DNA of 64,000 bases from Flavobacterium sp. (GTDB taxonomy: Bacteria; Bacteroidota; Bacteroidia; Flavobacteriales; Flavobacteriaceae), in NCBI GenBank assembly GCA_015234525.1, contig JADGMX010000021.1, positions 1 to 64,000 of the forward strand. The letters run 5' to 3'. Of this stretch, positions 1 to 8,060 are shown piece after piece. A program made the translations under genes and the position numbers. The notes beneath the pieces were generated by a model that did no database searches, was not told the origin of the DNA, and saw only the letters and a program-made list of their open reading frames with translations. Numbering within the stretch: position 1 is the stretch's first letter; the number at the start of each line of letters is the position of its first letter.

Positions 1-28
1 AAATAGTTTTCAGAAATTCATTGAAAAA

Positions 29-55
29 GGAGCAGCGAAAGTTGCTCCTTTTTTT
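29..55 (+). terminator. Rho-independent terminator of an upstream gene
   Basis: An 8-bp stem (29-36 with 41-48, one G-U pair) closes a GAAA tetraloop and is followed by seven T residues. It presumably ends a rightward gene that lies left of the window. No coding sequence is visible in bases 1-28. Confidence 0.8.
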
Positions 56-231
56 GTGCGCTACATTAAAGATGAAACGTAACTTGATAAGCAATTTAAT
101 CACGTCATAATTACCGCTTTTCGGGCGATTTGCGACAGTTTTTACTGTTTACCGGACATCTGCGTTGATTTGACAAAAGCGCTTATTTGCGACCCTAATT
201 GGATGGTTTTATGGTTTGGTGTGCGACTGAT

Positions 232-322
232 TTGGGCGTGCCCGTTTTGCTATCGCCGCACGGTCGGGCTATTCATTCCAATCCGCTTTTCAAGCGGGAT
301 TTCCATTGCTATCCCTCACGCA
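232..322 (+). repeat. Dispersed repeat family 2, copy 1
   Basis: It begins with the palindromic GGGCGTGCCC, continues through GGTCGGGCTAT and an internal imperfect hairpin (AATCCGCTT near 280 with AGCGGGATT near 292-300), and ends with CTATCCCTCACGC. A second copy in the same orientation lies at 31050-31144. From memory, elements with this start and end are common between genes in Bacteroidetes genomes. Its function is unknown. Confidence 0.6.
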
Positions 323-340
323 TGAACCAACCTTTAGTTA

Positions 341-585
341 TTTGATGCCAAACAAACGATAGGATCCGGATTGAGCGGCCGCGGGTTCTGCTGAACCATT
401 TAAGTTGATTGCTTACAATTGTATTTTTAAATGGATTTCGCGGCTGTATTATTTGAATATGATAGAAGAGTAGCTAGGAGCAATTCCACCGAAATAAATG
501 GTCTGAGTCGCGATGAAGCATTTGCTGCAATTCTTATCTTAATCTGACAATGATTGATCTTTAAGATAATGTGGATTTAACCGGC
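341..585 (+). repeat. 245-bp tandem repeat unit, copy 1
   Basis: The unit starts TTTGATGCCA and ends GTGGATTTAACCGG. It is repeated with a period of about 250 bp at 591-835. It contains GGATCC and GCGGCCGC sites, and an inverted repeat with perfect 8-bp arms (396-403 CCATTTAA, 427-434 TTAAATGG). The first ~110 bp is nearly identical between the copies; the second half has diverged more. Confidence 0.85.
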
Positions 586-590
586 AGTCA

Positions 591-835
591 TTTGATGCCA
601 ACAAACGATAGGATCCGGATTGAGCGGCCGCGGGTTCTGCTGAAACATTTAAGTTGATTGCTTACAATTGTGTTTTTAAATGGATTTCGCGGCTGTATTG
701 TTTGAATCTGGGAGAAGAGAGTAGCGGGGAGCAGATCCATCGAAATACATTGTCTGAGTCGTGATGAAGCAATTGCTGCGATCTTTTTGATCTGACAATG
801 ATTTGTCGATTCTAAGAAAAAGTGGATTTAACCGG
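591..835 (+). repeat. 245-bp tandem repeat unit, copy 2
   Basis: This is the second unit of the duplication that starts at 341. The first part, including the GGATCCGGATT / GCGGCCGC stretch, is almost unchanged, and the CATTTAA / TTAAATG inverted repeat is kept with 7-bp arms. Substitutions and small indels gather in the second half. There is no coding evidence. Confidence 0.85.
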
Positions 836-910
836 AACTTCGGGCTGTTGGTATTTGAAAAAATAAGTTGATTGACGAAAGTTTTGTGACAAATCGTCAA
901 CTATCGATAA

Positions 911-995
911 AGCCCTAGCCCGGATGGAAGCGGTTATCCTTTTTTGAAGCCGTTTGGCGAAAAAAAGATAGAAGCGGACAGCCGGAAATAGCTTC
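911..995 (+). repeat. Flavo-1-like structured element, copy A
   Basis: The element runs from CCCTAGCCCGGATGG-AAGCGG through a T-rich arm to an A-rich arm ending AAGCGGACAGCCGGAAATAGCT. The same start and end blocks recur at 7722, 16249, 18142, 29392 and 53002. It lies just downstream of the leftward lipoprotein operon and its terminator. It resembles, from memory, the Flavo-1 RNA class of Flavobacteria; that identity is unverified. Confidence 0.65.
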
Positions 996-1001
996 AATAA
1001 A

Positions 1002-1032
1002 AAAAGCCTGAAGCGGTTAACTTCAGGCTTTT
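1002..1032 (-). terminator. Terminator of the TonB/lipoprotein operon
   Basis: A perfect 12-bp stem (1002-1013 with 1021-1032) encloses a 7-nt loop. Read leftward it is followed by a U-rich run (the complement of the A tract at 997-1005). It lies about 20 bp past the stop of the leftward gene ending at 1052. The T run on the other side means it could also act rightward. Confidence 0.85.
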
Positions 1033-1051
1033 CAATAAAGATATTGACCGT

Positions 1052-2458
1052 TTATTCGATTGTGAAATTATCGAAGTGAAGGTCGTATGCCGATGCGCTT
1101 CCAATTTTAAGTGCGAAGAAATTTCCGCCAAAATTAGTGGTGTTCAAATCGGTTATTCCGGTTAAGTCGAGGGTAACAAGAACCCAGTTTCCGTTGGTGT
1201 TGATCGTACCTGAATACTGGTTGTTTTCAGCAGCTGAAATGGTAGTGCTCGAACTCACGTTTCCAAGGTTAAAACGGTAGTAAGAACCATCGTTTTTGTA
1301 AACATTCAATGAAACGCTCTTAGCCGAGGTTCCTCTCATGTAGAATTGGATTTTTGAGTAGGTTGCAGGCAAACCAGCGTGTGCAAACGTTGTGAAAACA
1401 TAATCATTTCCGGCAGCACCTGTGGTTGAAATGTGCAACGAGTTGCTATTATCACGGCCGGTTCCAGCGCTTTGATTTGCGTAAGACATGATTCCGAAAT
1501 TGTTGATGCTCGCTGTGAAAGCTGAGTAATTTTCGAAATCGCCGCCAGGGAATACAAATGGCGCACCCGGAGTTGGTTCGTCTACGTCTCCGCCGCCATC
1601 ACCAGGGTTTCCTGCTGTAAGACGTGGATTTGTCAATTGGATATCGTTGGCAGCACGAGCCATGAATTGCCAGTCGCTTCCGAATTTAGTCATAACCCCG
1701 CGAATTGTTCCGCTGTTGCCAGGGATCGTCATTCCGCTGAAATTTGCGAAACTGCTGGTTCTAAAGATCAATTCGTTACCGTTGGCATCAACGATGATTC
1801 TGTTTGTTGCGCCACCAAGGTCGTTGTCAGAGCTGTAAAGAGCTTCACCGATTTCGTTATCCTTAAACTGTACGTTTGTCAGTTCGATTAGCGTATTTAG
1901 GTTAGCGTTGTTTTTAGCTTGAGAAAGCGTCATTTGGCGAACCAACATTGACTCTTCTACTTCCTGGCAAGAAGGAACGACTTTTCCAACGTAATCTGCT
2001 TCGGCAAGACGGCCAACCGACCCGTTGAATGGCGCGCCGATTTTTAGCGAACCATCGACACGAGCGAACGTTAATCCGTTCATGACAACATATACTTTTC
2101 GTCCGGGCTTGAATCCTTTTCCAAAAAGTGATGTTTCGTCGATTGCAACGCTAAATCCGATTGGAGCCTGACCTGCAGGAGCCAACGTTTGAAGCGATAC
2201 CGTTTTAAAGAAGTTACCTCGTTCGTCGTTAGACGTTACATAAGCCTCGATTACATCTGTAGTTGGCGAGGTATATTCAACCGCGCTACCTGTAGCTACT
2301 GTGTTGATTTCGGCAACCGTTTTATTTGCAACTAAAGCAGGTTCTACGCATTCGCCAACTGATGCCGGAACGTCGTAATCGTCGCTGGTAACGCAACCGG
2401 CTACAACACCTGAAAAAAGTGCTGCGGCGAAAATGGTTTTGAAAAAATTAAATTTCAT
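1052..2458 (-). CDS. DUF5689 domain surface lipoprotein
   Basis: A 468-residue exported lipoprotein. The start at 2458 is preferred over an in-frame upstream start because it gives a clean signal peptide ending in VVAGC, followed by V-T-S-D-D, an acidic motif like the flavobacterial signal that directs lipoproteins to the cell surface. The first ~250 residues match, as I recall it, the OB-fold-like DUF5689 domain. A glycine/aspartate linker (GDGGGDVDEPTPG) leads to a C-terminal beta-sandwich resembling carbohydrate-binding or choice-of-anchor modules. It is the last gene of a leftward three-gene unit headed by a TonB-dependent receptor, so it probably binds substrate for that receptor. The substrate is unknown; the nearby secreted nuclease/phosphatase hints at nucleic acid or phosphoesters. 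Confidence 0.8.
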   Translation of the reverse strand: MKFNFFKTIFAAALFSGVVAGCVTSDDYDVPASVGECVEPALVANKTVAEINTVATGSAVEYTSPTTDVIEAYVTSNDERGNFFKTVSLQTLAPAGQAPIGFSVAIDETSLFGKGFKPGRKVYVVMNGLTFARVDGSLKIGAPFNGSVGRLAEADYVGKVVPSCQEVEESMLVRQMTLSQAKNNANLNTLIELTNVQFKDNEIGEALYSSDNDLGGATNRIIVDANGNELIFRTSSFANFSGMTIPGNSGTIRGVMTKFGSDWQFMARAANDIQLTNPRLTAGNPGDGGGDVDEPTPGAPFVFPGGDFENYSAFTASINNFGIMSYANQSAGTGRDNSNSLHISTTGAAGNDYVFTTFAHAGLPATYSKIQFYMRGTSAKSVSLNVYKNDGSYYRFNLGNVSSSTTISAAENNQYSGTINTNGNWVLVTLDLTGITDLNTTNFGGNFFALKIGSASAYDLHFDNFTIE

Positions 2459-2480
2459 ATATCTGGTTTTAGCAATTTTA

Positions 2481-3083
2481 TTAATAAATAGTAACGTTGT
2501 CGATTTGGTATGAACCGTCAAGTTCGTTGTTTGTACCCGATCCTGTTACTTTAAATCCAACGTAAACATTTCCGCTGAAGTTAGCAAGATCGATTAAACC
2601 TGAATCCAGGAATTCAAAATACTCGGCGTCCGGACCCGGAATGGTCGCGTCAACTTGTGTCCACGTTGCTGCCGCTACATTTGTTCCGTCAAAATCTGTA
2701 GAGACAAAAACTTCCAATGAATTAAGTGGTGAACTTACGAAGCTCTGTGAAGAGACAAAACGCAAACGTTTTCCGTGGTTTTCTTCAAGGGCAATTGCCG
2801 GAGATATTAACCATCCAACACTTACCGCAGCTGAAGTTTGGAAAGACGTGTATTCAGCGTATCCGTTATTATTATACCGTTGAATAGTCCATTTTGCAGT
2901 TCCTTGTTCAGCGTAATTTAGCCAACCTTCAGTTACAAGCAGCGTGTTATCGGCTCCTTCTTCGAAACCTTCAACAAAAGTTAGTTCCTGATATGGCGGA
3001 AGTTCAGGCTCATCTGCACAACCTGTTACGATTCCAGCGACAAGGGCGATATATAAGAGCGATTTGAAATTGATCTTTTTCAT
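2481..3083 (-). CDS. Choice-of-anchor J-type surface lipoprotein
   Basis: A 200-residue lipoprotein with an N-terminal signal peptide and the lipobox VTGC at about residues 19-22, followed by A-D-E-P (acidic residues close to the lipidated cysteine). The rest is predicted beta-rich, with phrases typical of choice-of-anchor J / MAM-like jelly rolls: W-L-I-S-P-A-I, a central VFVSTDFDG and a C-terminal YQIDNVTIY. It starts 11 bp after the TonB receptor stop and ends about 22 bp before the DUF5689 lipoprotein start, so the three are surely co-transcribed. It is inferred to be an accessory ligand-binding protein at the cell surface. No enzymatic motif is seen. Confidence 0.8.
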   Translation of the reverse strand: MKKINFKSLLYIALVAGIVTGCADEPELPPYQELTFVEGFEEGADNTLLVTEGWLNYAEQGTAKWTIQRYNNNGYAEYTSFQTSAAVSVGWLISPAIALEENHGKRLRFVSSQSFVSSPLNSLEVFVSTDFDGTNVAAATWTQVDATIPGPDAEYFEFLDSGLIDLANFSGNVYVGFKVTGSGTNNELDGSYQIDNVTIY

Positions 3084-3094
3084 TTGTTTTCTAA

Positions 3095-5884
3095 TTAAAA
3101 TTGGACGTAAAGGTTAACAAAGAATGTTCTTCCGTAGCTGTAGAAATACTTAGGCGCGAACGGGTTTGTTCCTGTTGCTACATCTCTGCTAAGCTCACCA
3201 TAGTTTGCGTTTCTAGTTTGTTCAAAACCGCCTGTTTTGTAAGAAAGGTCAAGAACGTTATTGATCGATGCGAAGAAACCTACAGTGTTTCCTTTAATTC
3301 TCCAAGATTTACCTCCTGTTAGATTTACCAAGAAAATATCTTCAAGTCTTTCTTGTTTAAGTAGCTTTTCAGCGTTTTCTCTGCTCACATCCTGAAACGG
3401 TGTACCAAATAAACTTTCCGGATCTTTAAAGAAATTCTCAGTACGCAATAACGCAGAAACATCAAGATAATTATCCGCCAAGTAGTTGGCATTAGCACCA
3501 ATCCACCAGAAGTTAGGATCGCGGTATTCAACTCCAAGTGTGTATGCTTGTTGAGGCGTTCCGGCAACTCGGTAGTTTTTCAAACTTGCCTTACCAAAAT
3601 CTGTTGAAGGGTTGATGTTGAATTCGCTTGCTAAATCGTCATTGTTGATGGTAACATTAGGATTGTTAGCATAGATATATTCGCCGTAATTAGCCGCACC
3701 AATAATTTTGATGGTTGGCGTAACCTGATATTCCATTCCAAGTTCAAGACCGATGTTTCTTCTGCTTACGTCAGATACAGTTTCAGCAACGAATGCGTTT
3801 GCGTCGTCACCTTCGAAGATACCTTCACCGTAGAAGAATGACGTTTCGATTGCATTGTCGATTTTAGAGTAGAACGCCGTCAATCTAGATTTGAATTTTG
3901 GAGCTCTGATGATATAACTTGCATCTACGCTTGATACCAATTCGCTTTCAAGTCCTTCAACAACGTTGTGGTTCATACGCGCATTAGGGAACGAGTTTCT
4001 CAGCGATGGCGCTTTTGTCATGTGAGCCGCGTTAACGGTAAACAAATGCTGACCTGTAAGTTTGTAGGTAAGTCCTCCTTTGAATCCGAAATCCTGGAAC
4101 TCATATTTGTTTCCTTTTCCGAATGAATTTGTTGGGTAAAGACCGTTTCTGTAAAGACCTTCTCTTTGGTATTGAGATTTAGTAAACGACTGAGCAAGAT
4201 AGAAATCCCACTTGCGGTATGTGAATTTAAACTGTGTAAATGCTTCGATTGTATTTGCAAGCAAATTGTAGTTGTAAGCATATTCGTCGCCTTCACGAAC
4301 GACACGCCCGGGATTGTTCAAATCTGCTTCTGCGCGTGATCCTGATTGGAAGTTGTCGAAATCTTCAAAGAACTGACCACCTAAAAGGTCAAGAACATTT
4401 GCGAAGTTGTGAGATTTTAGATTTCTGTATGTCGCACCTGCATTTAAAACGATGTTTTCAGAAAGTTGCGAGCTTAAGATTGTATTTGCTGTAAACGTAT
4501 CATCATCCGTACGGTCTTCATACAAGATGTAAGCGCTACGACCATTTGCCGTGTTTGCGTTAGTTTGATACATTGCTTCCCAATCGATCTGGCGATTTGT
4601 AAGGAAAGTAGCGTTTGCAGCAAGATCCAGGTAAGGTTGTGTATTTCCGACAAAAACTCCTTGATTATCATAAGTTGATGTAAAGAAACTAGGTAGATTT
4701 CTGTAGTAAGTTGGATCCGGGTTATCAGCATTCTGGAAGTCCAAACGGCTGTTTCCGATCTTACCTGTTTGGTAAGCAACATTTGAGTTCAATTCTGTTT
4801 TATCAGAGATTTTCCAGAAGTGTGATAGCATAAAGATTGGCTCCTGAACATCTTTATCACGTGAATTTCTCTTTTCACCATCTTGCCAACCCCAATACGA
4901 GTTGTATTTTTCTCCAGCAATTCTGGTTACTTCGTCAGTGTTAGGCGAGTTTTTACCGCGGCTGTTTTCAGCATAGATCGCAGTGAAGTTCAATGACGAT
5001 CTTTCGGTTAGTTTCTTTTCAACACTTGCAAAGAATGAATTTGCGCTGTAATCAGTTCCATCAAAATATCCTTCAACAGCCCATCTTCTTCCGGCAGAAA
5101 TCACATACGCCCAACCGTCTGCATTCATACCTGAAATGTGAGTTCCCATCACACGCCAATTGTAGTTTGTATTGGTTCCTGAGAATGAAATTCTAGTTCC
5201 AGGTCTGTAAACTGACGCTCTGGTGTGAATTTGCTGAGTTCCCAAAATTCCACCGAATGTATAATCAGATGGCGTTGAACCCATTGTAAATTCCTGAATT
5301 CTGGTTGCATCGTTCAATCCGCCCCAGTTGCTCCATTGTGGTCTACCGTCGTAAAGCTTGTTCATCGGTACACCGTTAATCATCGTCGTAGCGTATTCAT
5401 TGTCGAGTCCGCGGATTCTAAAACGAGCTTGTCCCCAGTTAAAAGCAGCAGCTTGTTGGAAAGCATCGCGAGACGCTTGCAAAAGTCCGGCAGTACTTTC
5501 TGAGCCGCTATTGTCATCACCAAGATCGGTCTCGGTAATGGTGATTAAGCTAAGTTGTTGTTCAGCAGTGATATCCTCTTCAAGTAATACAGTGCCAACG
5601 TCAATCATTTTGCCTGAAACGATCTCAACCGGAAGCAATTGGTCTCTATAACCTGTACTTCTGATCAAAAGCAATCGGCGTCCCTCTTCAAGATTATCGA
5701 AACGGAAAGTTCCGGTAACATCAGTCAACTGACTAAAAGTCGTGTTTTGGATCGAAGTCAAAACATTTTCCAAAGGCTTTTGGGTTTTAGAATCGACCAC
5801 CGTACCGTAAACGCCGGTAGGTGTCTGCGCCAATGCCACAGCCGCCTGTAATACGAATAAAAGACTTACAATAAAATTTCTCAT
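3095..5884 (-). CDS. TonB-dependent receptor with carboxypeptidase-like N-domain
   Basis: A 929-residue outer-membrane importer. It has a signal peptide (about residues 1-19, cut after ALAQ), a carboxypeptidase-regulatory-like beta-sandwich (about 22-105, starting GVYGTVVDSKTQKPLENV), a plug domain (about 125-235, with RIRGLDNEYATTMINGVPMN) and then a long barrel rich in aromatic strands, ending in phenylalanine as outer-membrane barrels do. The family takes up ligands too large for porins, using energy from TonB-ExbBD. It is the first gene of an operon with two surface lipoproteins, an arrangement that parallels SusC plus lipoprotein systems, although neither partner is SusD-like. It diverges from a secreted nuclease/phosphatase-family gene. 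A -7 promoter element and a palindrome lie just upstream. Confidence 0.93.
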   Translation of the reverse strand: MRNFIVSLLFVLQAAVALAQTPTGVYGTVVDSKTQKPLENVLTSIQNTTFSQLTDVTGTFRFDNLEEGRRLLLIRSTGYRDQLLPVEIVSGKMIDVGTVLLEEDITAEQQLSLITITETDLGDDNSGSESTAGLLQASRDAFQQAAAFNWGQARFRIRGLDNEYATTMINGVPMNKLYDGRPQWSNWGGLNDATRIQEFTMGSTPSDYTFGGILGTQQIHTRASVYRPGTRISFSGTNTNYNWRVMGTHISGMNADGWAYVISAGRRWAVEGYFDGTDYSANSFFASVEKKLTERSSLNFTAIYAENSRGKNSPNTDEVTRIAGEKYNSYWGWQDGEKRNSRDKDVQEPIFMLSHFWKISDKTELNSNVAYQTGKIGNSRLDFQNADNPDPTYYRNLPSFFTSTYDNQGVFVGNTQPYLDLAANATFLTNRQIDWEAMYQTNANTANGRSAYILYEDRTDDDTFTANTILSSQLSENIVLNAGATYRNLKSHNFANVLDLLGGQFFEDFDNFQSGSRAEADLNNPGRVVREGDEYAYNYNLLANTIEAFTQFKFTYRKWDFYLAQSFTKSQYQREGLYRNGLYPTNSFGKGNKYEFQDFGFKGGLTYKLTGQHLFTVNAAHMTKAPSLRNSFPNARMNHNVVEGLESELVSSVDASYIIRAPKFKSRLTAFYSKIDNAIETSFFYGEGIFEGDDANAFVAETVSDVSRRNIGLELGMEYQVTPTIKIIGAANYGEYIYANNPNVTINNDDLASEFNINPSTDFGKASLKNYRVAGTPQQAYTLGVEYRDPNFWWIGANANYLADNYLDVSALLRTENFFKDPESLFGTPFQDVSRENAEKLLKQERLEDIFLVNLTGGKSWRIKGNTVGFFASINNVLDLSYKTGGFEQTRNANYGELSRDVATGTNPFAPKYFYSYGRTFFVNLYVQF

Positions 5885-5913
5885 AAATAATTAAAGTTAA
5901 TTTTTCAGCGATT

Positions 5914-5932
5914 CCTTAACTTAAAGTTAAGG
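5914..5932. promoter_or_regulatory. Palindrome overlapping the receptor transcription start
   Basis: CCTTAACTTAAAGTTAAGG has perfect 9-bp arms around a single central base. It lies 6 bp downstream of the leftward -7 element at 5938-5945, where transcription should begin. That is the right position for a repressor operator or a start-site-overlapping hairpin. A further half-like TTAAAGTTAA lies at 5891-5900. Confidence 0.55.
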
Positions 5933-5937
5933 GCGTG

Positions 5938-5945
5938 CAAATGTA
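5938..5945 (-). promoter_or_regulatory. -7 element of the TonB receptor operon
   Basis: TACATTTG on the minus strand is an exact match to the Bacteroidetes -7 consensus TAnnTTTG. It lies about 54 bp before the receptor start codon. No clear -33 TTG is found at the usual distance. Confidence 0.5.
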
Positions 5946-5965
5946 CATCTTTTGATAATAATATC

Positions 5966-5973
5966 TACTTTTG
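5966..5973 (+). promoter_or_regulatory. -7 element of the secreted nuclease gene
   Basis: TACTTTTG matches TAnnTTTG and lies 45 bp before the start codon at 6018. It diverges from the receptor promoter about 20 bp away, so the two transcription units could share regulation. Confidence 0.5.
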
Positions 5974-6017
5974 CCGTTTATTATATAATAAAGATAATCG
6001 TAATTTAATACTCGTTT

Positions 6018-7115
6018 ATGAATTTACATCGGCTAATAACACTTTTCATTGTTATATCCTCATTTTTAACCGCCAAGGCTCAGGATAAGAAGTTTCAAAT
6101 CCACACGGTAGCTTTCTACAATCTTGAGAACCTTTTTGATACAATCAACGATCCGCGTATCAATGACGAAGAGTTCACTCCGTCAGGATCATTCAACTGG
6201 ACAGGCAAAAAATACAAGAAGAAACTTGAAAACCTCTCGCGTGTCATTGCCGAAATCGGAACCGGTGAAAACCCGAACTCTCCAACCTTAATCGGTGCAT
6301 CGGAAATTGAAAACCGCGACGTCCTCGAAGATCTTGTCAAGCAACCAAAACTTGCCGGCAAAGATTATGGAATCGTTCACTTCGATTCTCCCGATCGACG
6401 TGGCATCGACGTAGCATTACTTTACCAAAAGAAGCATTTTACGCCAACAAGCTACAAGAACATTCCATTGATGATCACCACCGATCTTCAGAAAGGAGCT
6501 AAAACCGAAGACGAATCTGCCGAGGAAAAAGCAAACGTCGACACAAAATCAAAGCGAGTTTATACACGTGATCAACTTCTGGTAACAGGTTTGCTCGATG
6601 GCGAAGAAGTCAGCGTTATCGTTAACCACTGGCCATCGCGTTCAGGTGGCGAAAAGAGAAGTTCCCCTTATCGTGAAGCCGCCGGCCGACTGACAAAGAA
6701 AATCGTCGATTCGCTTCAAGCCATCAATCCGAACGCTAAAGTGATTATCATGGGCGATTTTAATGACGGAAGCACCAATAAATCTATCAAAGTGGAAATT
6801 GGCGCCGCCGGAAAACGCGAAAAAGTAAAAGCAAAAGGAATTTACAATCCGTTTGAGGAAATGGCCGCAAAAGGAATGGGAACTCTTGCTTACAGAGACG
6901 CTTGGGACATTTTCGACATTATCATGATGTCTGATGCGTTAATGCGCGATAAAGATTATTCGTCGTGGAAATATTGGAAAGCCGGAATCTACAACAAACC
7001 GTTTATGATTACCACCACCGGTCAATACAAGGGTTATCCGCTTAGAAATACGCAAAACCAACCCGGATTCAGCGATCACTTCCCGGTATATATCTACCTG
7101 ATCAAGCAACAATAA
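6018..7115 (+). CDS. Secreted endonuclease/exonuclease/phosphatase family protein
   Basis: A 365-residue exported hydrolase of the metal-dependent EEP (DNase I-like) fold. The signal peptide ends at TAKAQ (about residue 21). The family motifs appear in order: NLEN near residue 36, an acidic IENRDVL, RRGIDVALLY, VNHWPSR, MGDFND at 245-250 and SDHFPV at 352-357; these supply the metal ligands and the catalytic Asp/His pairs. Members cleave phosphodiester or phosphomonoester bonds in nucleic acids, sugar phosphates or lipids. The substrate here is not readable from sequence. It is divergent from the TonB receptor-lipoprotein operon, and I infer that it works outside the cell or in the periplasm to release material that the receptor imports. 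Confidence 0.9.
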   Translation: MNLHRLITLFIVISSFLTAKAQDKKFQIHTVAFYNLENLFDTINDPRINDEEFTPSGSFNWTGKKYKKKLENLSRVIAEIGTGENPNSPTLIGASEIENRDVLEDLVKQPKLAGKDYGIVHFDSPDRRGIDVALLYQKKHFTPTSYKNIPLMITTDLQKGAKTEDESAEEKANVDTKSKRVYTRDQLLVTGLLDGEEVSVIVNHWPSRSGGEKRSSPYREAAGRLTKKIVDSLQAINPNAKVIIMGDFNDGSTNKSIKVEIGAAGKREKVKAKGIYNPFEEMAAKGMGTLAYRDAWDIFDIIMMSDALMRDKDYSSWKYWKAGIYNKPFMITTTGQYKGYPLRNTQNQPGFSDHFPVYIYLIKQQ

Positions 7116-7120
7116 ATTTA

Positions 7121-7148
7121 AAAGGTTAGTTTCGGCTAACCTTTTTTA
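7121..7148 (+). terminator. Rho-independent terminator
   Basis: A 9-bp stem (7121-7129 with 7136-7144) with a TTTCGG loop is followed by a T run. It lies directly after the EEP hydrolase gene. Confidence 0.85.
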
Positions 7149-7175
7149 ATTTGTAAATTAGCGAAAAACCATCCT

Positions 7176-7715
7176 ATGGCAATCATCAAACCTTTCAACC
7201 TCAATCGCTGGATAGACGAAAACCGCCACCTGCTAAAACCGCCGGTCGGAAACAAGAATATTTATGTCGATTCCGATGATTATATCGTGATGATTGTTGC
7301 CGGCCCAAACGCCCGAAAGGATTACCATTACAACGAGACTGAAGAACTTTTCTACCAGCTCGAAGGCTCAATTACGGTTTTTGTTCAGGACGAAGGCGAG
7401 AAAAAAGAACTAATCCTGAACGCAGGCGATATGTATCTTCACAAGGTCAAAACACCACATTCGCCGGTTCGGTCGGAAGGTTCGATAGGTTTAGTCGTCG
7501 AACGAAAGCGTGCCGGGCAAGGCTTTACCGACGGACTTCTCTGGTTCTGCGACAATTGCAATCACAAGCTCTACGAAGTCTATTTTGAGCTCAACGACAT
7601 CGAACAGGATTTTCTCCCGCATTACCAACATTTCTACAATTCTGCCAACCTTCGCACTTGCGATAACTGTGGCACCGTCATGGACACCGATCCGAAGTAT
7701 ATCCGCAAGGATTGA
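7176..7715 (+). CDS. nbaC: 3-hydroxyanthranilate 3,4-dioxygenase
   Basis: A 179-residue cupin enzyme that opens the ring of 3-hydroxyanthranilate to 2-amino-3-carboxymuconate semialdehyde, which cyclises to quinolinate for NAD synthesis or is degraded further. Conserved residues are in place: iron ligands His51, Glu57 and His95, substrate-binding Arg47 and Arg99, and Glu109. Two C-terminal CxxC pairs (CDNC 125-128 and 162-165) form the rubredoxin-like iron site of the bacterial enzymes. The length is normal for the family. It stands alone between a terminator and a repeat region; kynA, an earlier enzyme of the pathway, is some 48 kb away in the same window. Confidence 0.96.
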   Translation: MAIIKPFNLNRWIDENRHLLKPPVGNKNIYVDSDDYIVMIVAGPNARKDYHYNETEELFYQLEGSITVFVQDEGEKKELILNAGDMYLHKVKTPHSPVRSEGSIGLVVERKRAGQGFTDGLLWFCDNCNHKLYEVYFELNDIEQDFLPHYQHFYNSANLRTCDNCGTVMDTDPKYIRKD

Positions 7716-7721
7716 TTTTAG

Positions 7722-7804
7722 GAGCTATTTCCCGCTGATCCGCTATATCTTTTTCTAACCTTTCAGGATTAGAAAAAGGATGCCGCTGCCATCGGGGCTA
7801 GGGG
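7722..7804 (-). repeat. Flavo-1-like structured element, copy B
   Basis: On the plus strand it reads AGCTATTTCCCGCTGATCCGCT, a T-rich arm, a short loop, an A-rich arm, then GGATGCCGCTGCCATCGGGGCTAGGGG. The arms TCTTTTTCTAA and TTAGAAAAAGG pair around CCTTTCAGGA. It starts about 6 bp after the nbaC stop, so it could also serve as part of that gene's 3' end. Confidence 0.7.
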
Positions 7805-8030
7805 TTTTGGGTTTTGGGTGTTGAGAAGAAGATGTTGAGAAGGTAAAAGATGAAAGGGTGAGAAGATAGGTATTGGGAGAAAGGTGAGCATTGTTCCATT
7901 TGTACACGTACCTGCGGCCGCTCCCATTTTCAAATCTTCAAATTGTTACATTTCCACATTGCTACATTGCCCCCGGCCGCTCCAATCTTCAAATCTTCAA
8001 CTCTTCAAATTGCCACAAAACACTTACCTT
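7805..8030 (-). repeat. Low-complexity companion module (family 3), copy 1
   Basis: It contains GGGTTTTGGGTGTTG, GAGAAAGGTGAGCATTGTT, then runs of TTCAAATCTTCAAATTG and CATTGCTACATTG with gcggccgctcc blocks. The reverse complement of 17990-18141 carries the same words in the same order, and in both places the module abuts a Flavo-1-like element on the same side. Not protein coding. Confidence 0.55.
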
Positions 8031-8052
8031 TCTCCCTTCGGCGAAAAAACAA

Positions 8053-8060
8053 TATCTTTG
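8053..8060 (+). promoter_or_regulatory. -7 element of the ALDH gene
   Basis: TATCTTTG matches TAnnTTTG and lies 35 bp upstream of the start codon at 8096. No good -33 TTG is seen. Confidence 0.5.

Larger units (their letters stand above)
56..910. other. Repeat-rich non-coding region
   Basis: I see no credible gene here. The short open frames on the minus strand have no recognisable protein character and run through repeats. The stretch holds a family-2 dispersed repeat (232-322), the 245-bp tandem duplication (341-835) and then a Flavo-1-like element (from 911). Bases 56-231 hold nothing I can name. Confidence 0.6.

Noticed and set aside
361..622. GGATCC and GCGGCCGC (BamHI/NotI) sites suggesting vector or adaptor contamination
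   Set aside because: They lie inside a diverged 245-bp duplication, and gcggccgctcc-like words also occur in the natural repeat at 7915-7985.
676..997. Two minus-strand open frames of 61-74 codons
   Set aside because: They cross the tandem repeat and a Flavo-1-like element, have no recognisable start context and no protein-like composition.
7805..8030. CRISPR-like array from the repeated TTCAAATCTTCAAATTG words
   Set aside because: The words vary in length and spacing, there are no unique spacers and no cas genes.
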